Source: Chroococcus sp. FPU101 (GTDB lineage: Bacteria > Cyanobacteriota > Cyanobacteriia > Cyanobacteriales > Microcystaceae). From it: a DNA stretch of 64,000 nt. Numbering within the stretch: position 1 is the first letter of the stretch; every line of letters begins with the position of its first letter. The notes beneath the pieces are model-generated. The model had not been told where the DNA came from. It did no database searches and saw only the letters and a program-made list of their open reading frames with translations. Below, piece by piece: positions 57,125 to 64,000 of this stretch. The position numbers and the translations under genes were made by a program. Where the stretch lies: the NCBI RefSeq assembly GCF_017312365.1, contig NZ_BLJI01000009.1, forward strand, positions 62,001 through 126,000, given 5' to 3'.

Positions 57125-58120
57125 ATGCTAGATTCTAAAGTCACCTTTCATCTACAATATAACGCTGAAGAATTAATCTGGAGGTATGAACAAGGTGAAC
57201 GAGAATTCGGAGCCATTGATCTACAACAAGTTAATCTCATTCAGCTAAATCTCAGAGATATTAATTTAAACCGTTGCTCTTTGGATTGGTCAAATTTAAG
57301 CGCGTCTGATCTAAGTTATGCCAATTTAAGTCGCGCTGATTTAAGTTATGCAAAGTTATTAGGAACTAATTTAACAGAAGCGAATTTAACAAGTGCGAAT
57401 TTGAGTAGTGCTGATTTGAGTTGGGTAAATTTACAGGGTGCGATTCTCATTGGTGCAGATTTAGAAGAAGCAAATTTAAGACAAGCTAAATTGATCAATG
57501 CGAATTTAAGTTGTGCGAATTTAAAAGGAGCCAATTTAACAGGAATTGATTTAACAGATGTTAATTTATGTCGAGCCGATTTGAGACAAGCAAATTTATC
57601 GGGTGTGGATCTCAGTGGTGCAAATTTATGTCGAGCCGATTTGAGTGGAGCGAATCTTAATGGAGCCGATTTAAGTAATACAAATTTATATAAAGCTGAT
57701 TTGAGTAATAGTTATCTAAAACAAGTGAATTTAGAAAATGCTTTTTTAAAAAGAGCAAGTCTCCGTCGAGCGAATTTAAAGGGTGCGAATTTAAGTGGTG
57801 CTGTTTTTAGAGAAATTAATTTAAGTATTGTGAGCTTATCAGAATTTAATTTACAATCAGTTCTTTTATCGAGTCGAATTAATTTAAGTTCAGCCAATCT
57901 AAGTGAAGCCAATTTATCAAAAGCGATTTTAAAAAAAGCTAATCTAAGCTATGCACTACTTCATCAAACAGCTTTAATGGAAGCGAGTTTACAAGGTGCG
58001 AATTTAACAGATGCTTCGTTACACAATGCAGATTTACGAGGTGCAAATTTAAAAAATAGCAGCTTAAGTGATATTAACTTAACTGAAACAACTATGCCCG
58101 ATGGTAGTATTCATCCTTAA
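57125..58120 (+). CDS. Pentapeptide-repeat protein
   Basis: 331 residues, nearly all tandem A(D/N)LxX pentapeptides from about residue 37 to 325 (ANLSRADLSYAKLLGTNLTE; GADLSNTNLYKADLSN), which should form a single right-handed quadrilateral beta-helix. There is no signal peptide or membrane helix, so it is cytoplasmic or, with another export route, surface-bound. The N-terminal 36 residues (LDSKVTFHLQYNAEELIWRY) are not repetitive. Pentapeptide proteins are very numerous in cyanobacteria and mostly unassigned. It stands alone. Confidence 0.9.
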   Translation: MLDSKVTFHLQYNAEELIWRYEQGEREFGAIDLQQVNLIQLNLRDINLNRCSLDWSNLSASDLSYANLSRADLSYAKLLGTNLTEANLTSANLSSADLSWVNLQGAILIGADLEEANLRQAKLINANLSCANLKGANLTGIDLTDVNLCRADLRQANLSGVDLSGANLCRADLSGANLNGADLSNTNLYKADLSNSYLKQVNLENAFLKRASLRRANLKGANLSGAVFREINLSIVSLSEFNLQSVLLSSRINLSSANLSEANLSKAILKKANLSYALLHQTALMEASLQGANLTDASLHNADLRGANLKNSSLSDINLTETTMPDGSIHP

Positions 58121-58282
58121 CCATTAATGATCGCTTTGTAACTTTCTTGTCAATACTCATAAAATAACAGTTACAACTTTTGATAAGTTTACAGAAAATT
58201 AAAGACAATCCCTGCTCAAATATATTGCAGTTGATTAAGGATACGATGGGGGAAATTACCCCCAGACCCCAATGTTGTGAAA

Positions 58283-59635
58283 TTACTTTAACTGAAGAAT
58301 CAGGGAAGCAATTTTTAGACTTTCTGCATACAGAACATCTTGTCCCCAGCGTTGCAATTGATGGCTTAATAACTGTTCAGTTTTTTGATCAGCTAAAGAG
58401 GTTACTTGTTGGATTCGACAAGATTGTGCGCCACCTCCTGCTTCCATTCGCATACAGCCCGCCGTTTCTGAACACAATACTGTACAACAATCGGCTTGTG
58501 AATTGGTCGAACTAAGACGTAAACTAATTAAATCACCTAAAACAGCACCCCAGTCAGCGATCGGAATTCCTGCTAGTTCGGCAATAATAGTACGATTCTC
58601 ATGATTGGTAAAAGTGACTCTTTTTACGTCATAATCACCCCCCTCGTACATATAAGCAACGGGTCGCCATTGTAAACGACTTGCCGCCCAACCTAGATAC
58701 ATCAAGGCTTGTGCGGGGTTCCCTTTTTCGTAATCAATGGTAATTTGATCAATTTCCATCGCTGCATCGCGTCTTTCTGGGGGATCAAAAGCCTCAGCCG
58801 TGAGTTCTTGCCATGCGGCAATGCGACCCCAGTTAAGATCAGCTACAGGTATATCATGTTCGATGAGTTGTCCAATTTTAAGTAAATCTTCTTCTGGATT
58901 TCTAAAAGTGCTAGAGTCAAAAATTACAGTGTCACAATGTTCGCTTAAGCGTTTAAATAAACCATAATCCATCTCAGGACTGGCTTTCCACCAGAGAAAC
59001 TTCGGTAAATCAGGGATTATTAATGCCGACAGACTACCAGCGATCCGTTCTAATGCGCTTGCTGTACCGCGTAGGGTGATATACTCGCAACAAATCAGGG
59101 TGTTATGATTGCGTTTATTAATTGGACAATAAGCCGATACTTGTGCGGTTACGCCTTCATCTTCTTCCGCCGTTGGACAAAGTGTAATGATACGGCAAGG
59201 GTTAGAAGCGGCGATCGCATCAGCTATATTGCTACCTTCTAAGTCTGGTGCATAAGCATTAACAATCTTACTTTCTAATTTTCCATCGGCTTTAGCTTTA
59301 GCAAATTCTTCTTGAACTCGTTTTAAAAGAGCATCATTAGAAAGCCCTGTCACCTCCATACCAAAGCTTTTTTGTGCAGATTTAATGGCGGCAGTTGTAC
59401 GGGGGCCTGCAATACCATCAATAGGGCCTGTATAAAACCCTAAAGCGGCTAAAAGTTGTTGGGTTGCTTCAGGTTCATAAACAATAAAAGTAAAAGTGGT
59501 CGCCCGCATAGCCGAAACACCATCATCATTACTGCTGTAGGCTTGCCAAATGCGACGTAATTCTGACTCAATTTCATCAATTGAGACATCTTTGGGGGCT
59601 TGTAACGATACTAGGGAGGGGGACTGTGTACTCAT
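58283..59635 (-). CDS. opcA: Glucose-6-phosphate dehydrogenase assembly protein OpcA
   Basis: Activator and assembly factor of Zwf in cyanobacteria. 450 residues. The N-terminal part has a peptidoglycan-binding-like repeat at about 64-110 (GFYTGPIDGIAGPRTTAAIK, then SAQKSFGMEVTGLSNDALLK). The OpcA core follows, with CPTAEEDEGVTAQVSAYCPI, NTLICCEYITLRG and PDLPKFLWWKASPEM. In the C-terminal region the cysteines are in DCCTVLCSETAGC, which could relate to redox control of OpcA (inference). It follows zwf after 47 bases and ends the fbp-zwf-opcA cluster. Confidence 0.95.
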   Translation of the reverse strand: MSTQSPSLVSLQAPKDVSIDEIESELRRIWQAYSSNDDGVSAMRATTFTFIVYEPEATQQLLAALGFYTGPIDGIAGPRTTAAIKSAQKSFGMEVTGLSNDALLKRVQEEFAKAKADGKLESKIVNAYAPDLEGSNIADAIAASNPCRIITLCPTAEEDEGVTAQVSAYCPINKRNHNTLICCEYITLRGTASALERIAGSLSALIIPDLPKFLWWKASPEMDYGLFKRLSEHCDTVIFDSSTFRNPEEDLLKIGQLIEHDIPVADLNWGRIAAWQELTAEAFDPPERRDAAMEIDQITIDYEKGNPAQALMYLGWAASRLQWRPVAYMYEGGDYDVKRVTFTNHENRTIIAELAGIPIADWGAVLGDLISLRLSSTNSQADCCTVLCSETAGCMRMEAGGGAQSCRIQQVTSLADQKTEQLLSHQLQRWGQDVLYAESLKIASLILQLK

Positions 59636-59682
59636 AGTTAATAATTGGTATTCTGTAATTTGTACTTAATTTCAGTTGAGGG

Positions 59683-61212
59683 TTAAAGTCTTCGCCAGCG
59701 TCTGCCATCACGGTTTAGTAAAAATTCGGCTTCGGTGGGTTCCCAAGTTCCTGCTTCATAGATGGGAACGGCTGATGGATCTGAAGGTGCATCCCAGACG
59801 GATAATGCAGGGGTGACGACGCGCCAAGCTTCTTCGACTTCATCCGCCCGTGTAAACAGGGTTTGATCCCCACTCATTGCATCAAGTAAAAGACGGCTAT
59901 ATGCTTCAGCAGTGGCTACACCAAATGATGAACCGTAACTAAAATCCATTTCGACGGTACGTGTTCTTAAATCTGCACCTGGCATTTTAGCTTCAAAACG
60001 TAGCGAGATTCCTTCATTGGGCTGAATTCGCAGACTTAGTACGTTTGCATTAGTTTGATTGGCGACGGATTGGAAGATGAGTAAAGGAACTTCTCGAAAC
60101 TGAATGGCGATTTCTGAAACTTTTTTCGGTAGACGTTTTCCTGTGCGCAAATAGAACGGAACTCCTTTCCATCGCCAGTTATCTACCATTAATTTTAAAG
60201 CAACAAAGGTGGGGGTTGTCGATTCGGGATTAACGCCTGGTTCTTCTCGGTATCCCGCTACTGGTTTTCCTTTCATCCAACCTGCGGTATATTGTCCTCT
60301 GATAGCTGATTTTTCTAGGTTATGAATATCCGCTAAACGCATTGCCTGTAAAACTTTTACTTTTTCATTGCGAATACTATCAGCATTGAGGGCGTTTGGT
60401 GCATCCATCGCAGTCAGACACAGCAGTTGCATCAGGTGATTTTGCACCATATCTCGCAAAGCACCCGATTTATCATAATATCCTGCTCGTTCCTCTACGC
60501 CAACGGTTTCGGCTACTGTAATTTGCACATGATCAACAAATTGGCGGTTCCAAAGCGGTTCAAAAATTGCATTAGCAAAACGGAAGACTAACAGGTTTTG
60601 TACGGTTTCTTTGCCGAGATAGTGATCGATGCGATAGATTTGGTTTTCCTGGCAAACTTTTTGTACAATACGGTTGAGAGCTTGGGCAGATCCTAAGTCT
60701 CTACCGAAGGGTTTTTCGATGACCAGTCGATGTTTTAGGGGATCTGCTAACATACCTGCCGCGCCAAGTTGTTTAATACCAGGCGGGAAAAAGTTGGGCG
60801 ATACGGCTAAATAAAAGACGCGATTTCCTCTGGTGCCTCGTTTTCCGTCTAATTCGTCTAAAAATACTTTTAATTTCTCATAACTTTCGGGAGCATCCAT
60901 GTTTCCCGCAAAATAAAACAATCCTTGAGCAAAATCCGCCCAAATTTCCTCGTTTCCAATTCCATCGGAAAATTCTTCGACTCCTTGACGCATTTGTTCT
61001 CTAAAATAATCATGGCTCCATTCCCGCCGCGCAAAGCCGACAATTGTAGTTTCTGGCGATAGTTTTCTTTCTTTTCTCAGTTGATAGATAGCAGGAATTA
61101 GCTTACGTTGCGTTAAGTCGCCAGATGCTCCAAAAATAACAAGTATCGAGGGTTCTGGTGTCTTTTGTTGTGAAAGTCCGACTCGGAACGGGTTTTCTAA
61201 TAATGTAACCAT
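59683..61212 (-). CDS. zwf: Glucose-6-phosphate dehydrogenase
   Basis: Oxidises glucose 6-phosphate to 6-phosphogluconolactone, the entry to the oxidative pentose phosphate pathway. 509 residues. Motifs: the NADP-binding [37 protein letters not shown], the catalytic-site RIDHYLGKE near 195, [19 protein letters not shown] and the C-terminal [20 protein letters not shown]. In the light such enzymes are held inactive through thioredoxin and OpcA. Transcribed before opcA, 169 bases after fbp. Confidence 0.97.
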   Translation of the reverse strand: MVTLLENPFRVGLSQQKTPEPSILVIFGASGDLTQRKLIPAIYQLRKERKLSPETTIVGFARREWSHDYFREQMRQGVEEFSDGIGNEEIWADFAQGLFYFAGNMDAPESYEKLKVFLDELDGKRGTRGNRVFYLAVSPNFFPPGIKQLGAAGMLADPLKHRLVIEKPFGRDLGSAQALNRIVQKVCQENQIYRIDHYLGKETVQNLLVFRFANAIFEPLWNRQFVDHVQITVAETVGVEERAGYYDKSGALRDMVQNHLMQLLCLTAMDAPNALNADSIRNEKVKVLQAMRLADIHNLEKSAIRGQYTAGWMKGKPVAGYREEPGVNPESTTPTFVALKLMVDNWRWKGVPFYLRTGKRLPKKVSEIAIQFREVPLLIFQSVANQTNANVLSLRIQPNEGISLRFEAKMPGADLRTRTVEMDFSYGSSFGVATAEAYSRLLLDAMSGDQTLFTRADEVEEAWRVVTPALSVWDAPSDPSAVPIYEAGTWEPTEAEFLLNRDGRRWRRL

Positions 61213-61381
61213 AGAATTGAATTTTGCTCCTTTATAGTTCTAAGTCTAGCGGTGAAGATTGAAGTTTATCTATAAAAGCTTGATTAAGATATTCCAAAGC
61301 TTTAAAGTGTATACAATAGTATGACAAAACTCAAATCTATTATTGTTTAGTTTAGTGAGCAGACCTCAAAAGTATTGTTTT

Positions 61382-62434
61382 TTATGATTCAGTTTGTCGC
61401 CGTTTATGTTCGCTGATAAACGATTCGACTAAGTTAACATCTTCTTTGCTACCAATGACTAACGGAGTTCGTTGATGTAGTTTTTGTGGCATGATATCTA
61501 ATAAGTTCTGTTCTCCATTACTGGCACGTCCTCCCGCTTGTTCGATCAAAAAGGCTAAAGGTGCTGTTTCATAGAGTAATCTGAGTTTTCCCTGTGGATT
61601 TTTCACCGTTCCAGGATATAAGAAGACTCCACCTTGCATTAAAATTCGGTGGATATCGCCGACTAAAGCCCCACTATAACGGGAAGTATAACCTTCATGA
61701 CGATGGACATAGCGCGTATAATCTCTGATAGATTCGTCCCACTGCCAGAAATTTCCTTCATTGGTGCTATAAATTGGCCCATGTTCGGGAATCTTGATAT
61801 TTTCTTGAGCAAGAATAAATTCCCCTAAACTCGGATCAAGAATAAACGAATGAACGCCACGACCTAATGAATAAACCAACATCGTCGAAGGGCCATATAA
61901 AATATATCCTGCCGCGAGTTGCTGTCTTCCATTTTGCAATAAATCGTTGGCTTGTCCATTAAGGTCTTCACCTTGTTGTTGACGAATCGCAAAAATTGAA
62001 CCGACATTGATATTAATATCAACATTCGATGAGCCATCGATCGGATCATACAATAAGGTATAACGACCAATCGGACAATTTTCGGGAATGTAATAAGGTT
62101 CATCCATTTCTTCGGAAGCAAGGCGACAAACTAAGCCACTTTGTTTAAAAACGGAGATAAACACCTCATTGGCGTAAATATCCATCTTTTTGACTGATTC
62201 TCCTTGGACATTCGTTTCCCCAGTAAATCCTAAGACATCTGCCATTAAACCCGCACGACTCAGACGACGGGAAATTAATTTACCCGCCAGAGCAATACGA
62301 CTCATAATTGCGCTGAGATCCTGTGCTTCTGGGGTAAAGCTTTCTAATTGCTGTAGAACATGGCGTGAGAGCGTCATACAATCACGGTCTAAAGCTTGTT
62401 CTGGAATGTTAAAGGATTGAAGAGTGCTTGTCAT
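61382..62434 (-). CDS. fbp: Class I fructose-1,6-bisphosphatase
   Basis: Dephosphorylates fructose 1,6-bisphosphate for the Calvin cycle and gluconeogenesis. 350 residues. The metal-site motif [16 protein letters not shown] is at about 128-142, and the C-terminal [15 protein letters not shown] and [13 protein letters not shown] are typical. It is the class I FBP/plant-type enzyme; the bifunctional GlpX-type enzyme of cyanobacteria is not in the window. First gene of the fbp-zwf-opcA group; a caggag ribosome-binding site lies about 17 bases before the start. Confidence 0.97.
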   Translation of the reverse strand: MTSTLQSFNIPEQALDRDCMTLSRHVLQQLESFTPEAQDLSAIMSRIALAGKLISRRLSRAGLMADVLGFTGETNVQGESVKKMDIYANEVFISVFKQSGLVCRLASEEMDEPYYIPENCPIGRYTLLYDPIDGSSNVDININVGSIFAIRQQQGEDLNGQANDLLQNGRQQLAAGYILYGPSTMLVYSLGRGVHSFILDPSLGEFILAQENIKIPEHGPIYSTNEGNFWQWDESIRDYTRYVHRHEGYTSRYSGALVGDIHRILMQGGVFLYPGTVKNPQGKLRLLYETAPLAFLIEQAGGRASNGEQNLLDIMPQKLHQRTPLVIGSKEDVNLVESFISEHKRRQTES

Positions 62435-62831
62435 GATTAATTTTTTTACTCCTGACTTTAAGCTAGACCTGTTTTCAGGCGAAAACTTCCCTACTATTGA
62501 TCTATCTTAGGAAAAAAAAACAGGGGATTTATTAAAGAGACATTAAAATCTTTCTTTCTATAGGGTTTTTGCAGCTTTTAATTTTAAAACCCTTCTCAAT
62601 AAAGCTTGGTTTCTCGATGCGAACAGATTTAAAGTAAACACAAGCGAGTTTAAATGAGTTAATGGGATAAAAAGTCAAAGAGGCTGATATTAGATCTAAC
62701 AGGCGGTTGATTGAACTTTATAAAAATTTTGAGCAGATCAGCTAAGTTACAGAAATGTCAATTCATCAAAAAGCTTTATGACAATTCGCTTTAACTTCTG
62801 ATTCTTTCGTTAAATTCGTTGAAAGCAGTCA
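62435..62831. other. Intergenic region upstream of fbp, 397 bases
   Basis: AT-rich region between the transglutaminase gene and fbp; it must contain the fbp promoter. A small palindrome gttttc-aggc-gaaaac (62471-62486) lies about 40 bases before the fbp start, overlapping cctg-tttt-cagg (62468-62479), and could be an operator or leader hairpin. A second weak stem, agggtttt (62562-62569) with aaaaccct (62586-62593), may mark the end of the upstream transcript. No gene is seen. Confidence 0.45.
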
Positions 62832-63680
62832 CTAAATCGTCTGTATTTTTAGAGAGACATCCATCTGAGACTGTACTTTTGTACCAACAAATGTACCACT
62901 AATGGGGGTGGCACCTTTGGGAATACGGGCTGCGGCTAGGGCTACATGAGCATCAGCAACTGCTTGTCCCCGCGTTTGGTCATAACCTCGCCATCCTCCA
63001 CCAGGAATATATACCTCTGCCCAAGCATGAAGATAACGCCGTTCATTAATTTTGGGTACACTACGAGCTTGATAACCACTGACAAAACGACAAGCAAAAC
63101 CTTGTTGGCGACAAATTGCCATAAATAAAACCGCCATATCACGGCAAGCACCCCGTTTTTTACTCAGGGTAGTTTCAGGTGATTGAGGGCTTCCAGTTTC
63201 GCGGATTTCGCTTTTAATTTCGTTATATATATATTGATTAACGACTTCTAAAAAGGGCAATGCTTCAAATTTGGCAATTGTCGCTAACTCGTTGGATAGT
63301 TCTATAATTTTTTGTTCTGGTACTTCTGTATTCAAATAAGTAATTAAATGTTCTTTTAAATCCTCAGAATAATTAATTGGCCATTGCTCAAAGTGCCTTT
63401 CTGGAAAATAATCAAAGGGATTACGGCGCAAAGTTTCTATACTAAAGCGAGTTTTGATGTTTAAATGAGTGGTGGGTTCATCAAACCAAGTTCGCGTTAC
63501 TATATTTCCTTCTAAATCCATTAAACTGGTCATTAAACGGGGCGTTGGTTCAATGACACATTCAAAGTTTAATAGATGTTGACTACCATCACCTCTCGGT
63601 TGTAGTCGTATGGTTTGCGGCCCCAGAGAAACTGCATTACTGTAGGTGTAACACGTTGAGTGTTCTATTTCAAATCGCAT
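62832..63680 (-). CDS. Transglutaminase-family protein
   Basis: 282 residues. The N-terminal beta domain (MRFEIEHSTCYTYSNAVSLG, then PQTIRLQPRGDGSQ) and the core cysteine peptidase-like transglutaminase domain are present. The catalytic triad is Cys in KKRGACRDMAVLFMAICRQQ, His in RYLHAWAEVYIPGGG and Asp in WRGYDQTRG. The C-terminal GTFVGTKVQSQMDVSLKIQT is usual. Such bacterial proteins are usually proteases or amidases related to peptide or cell-wall handling; the substrate is unknown. It lies 33 bases after another transglutaminase gene. Confidence 0.93.
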   Translation of the reverse strand: MRFEIEHSTCYTYSNAVSLGPQTIRLQPRGDGSQHLLNFECVIEPTPRLMTSLMDLEGNIVTRTWFDEPTTHLNIKTRFSIETLRRNPFDYFPERHFEQWPINYSEDLKEHLITYLNTEVPEQKIIELSNELATIAKFEALPFLEVVNQYIYNEIKSEIRETGSPQSPETTLSKKRGACRDMAVLFMAICRQQGFACRFVSGYQARSVPKINERRYLHAWAEVYIPGGGWRGYDQTRGQAVADAHVALAAARIPKGATPISGTFVGTKVQSQMDVSLKIQTI

Positions 63681-63713
63681 GAGCTAAATTTTTCTACTCC
63701 ACACACCATGTTA

Positions 63714-64000
63714 CTAAGCGGCCATTGGCTTGAATCTTGAATTTTTGGTTACTTTTTCCCACGTATTGGGAACTTCATCCGCCCAGACTTTAAATTCTTT
63801 CAATTGATATGAGCCAAAAGAGGTCATTAATGCCACATCAGCCGCATCACGTCCGCGAACCATCAAAACACGTCCAATACGGGGGACATTATGACGAGCA
63901 TCAAAAGTATACCATTGTCCATCTAAAAACACCTCAAACCACGCATGAAAATCCATGGCAAAGGGTAAGGGTTCGACTCGAATATCACCCAAATAACCCG
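63714..64000 (-). CDS. Transglutaminase-family protein, C-terminal part (cut by window edge)
   Basis: The last 95 residues of a protein extending beyond 64000; the frame is open to the edge (GYLGDIRVEPLPFAMDFHAW). It contains the His of DFHAWFEVFLDGQWY and the Asp of TFDARHNVPRIGRVLMVRGR, the second half of the transglutaminase triad, and ends KFKVWADE-type (YQLKEFKVWADEV). The cysteine-bearing half is outside. Tandem with the transglutaminase at 62832; the pair is typical of paired genes in bacteria. Confidence 0.9.
   Translation of the reverse strand, partial: GYLGDIRVEPLPFAMDFHAWFEVFLDGQWYTFDARHNVPRIGRVLMVRGRDAADVALMTSFGSYQLKEFKVWADEVPNTWEKVTKNSRFKPMAA

Noticed and set aside
57346-57912. 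Repetitive antisense frames in the pentapeptide gene
   Set aside because: They mirror the A(D/N)LxX repeats of the real gene and have no independent support.
58180-58515. Plus-strand frame of 111 residues overlapping the end of opcA
   Set aside because: Most of it is antisense to the well-supported opcA; no homology is apparent.

Overview
The window is chromosomal DNA of a low-GC cyanobacterium, probably unicellular or colonial (Chroococcales-like); the genus cannot be fixed from sequence alone. The evidence is the cyanobacterial atp1-a-c-b'-b-delta-alpha-gamma ATP synthase operon with paired b and b' subunits, the fbp-zwf-opcA oxidative pentose phosphate cluster, Gun4, ferredoxin sulfite reductase, cyanobacteria-restricted families (DUF3119, DUF3086, DUF928, DUF4912) and scattered HIP1 octamers gcgatcgc (for example at 5821, 19479 and 32764).

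Layout. 1-7700: end of an ABC transporter, a membrane protein, an acyl-ACP/acyl-CoA synthetase broken by a 1-base frameshift, the DUF3119-DUF3086-plsY group, a Uma2 protein and TlyA. 7786-13880: ATP synthase operon on the minus strand, with a strong hairpin after the c-subunit gene and a palindromic repeat inside the 5' end of atp1. 14120-20173: M16 peptidase, small hypotheticals, a BON protein, a DUF937-like protein, and a large PstS-like protein fused to three DUF4912 domains. 20372-33380: metabolic and housekeeping genes (pdxH, sir, gun4, an unusual histidine kinase, rfaE2, S9 peptidase, DoxX-trpA, ruvA, a second Uma2).

35700-48064 is the accessory region of greatest interest. It has a small protein with three Cys-Leu helical repeats, a two-partner-secretion-type exoprotein (TpsA1) translationally coupled to an exported TPR-CHAT (caspase-like) protein, a cytoplasmic subtilisin with four exact-length 18-residue helical repeats, two tandem secreted proteins ending in a four-cysteine knuckle, a second TpsA-type exoprotein with a 480-bp internal tandem duplication, and a DUF928 protein. 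No TpsB transporter lies in the window. Facing it on the minus strand (48041-55229) are an AAA-CHASE2 membrane protein, a vMAP-N-like AAA ATPase, a leaderless beta-helix/Calx-beta protein with five C-terminal repeats, and an OmpR-family response regulator directly upstream of that protein. I read this as an envelope/exoprotein and conflict-like protease neighbourhood; the joint function is inference.

55439-64000 carries an O-antigen-ligase-like polymerase, a pentapeptide-repeat protein, opcA, zwf and fbp (glucose-6-phosphate oxidation and fructose-1,6-bisphosphate dephosphorylation), and two adjacent transglutaminase-family proteins, the last cut by the window edge. No rRNA, tRNA, CRISPR array or insertion sequence was recognised.
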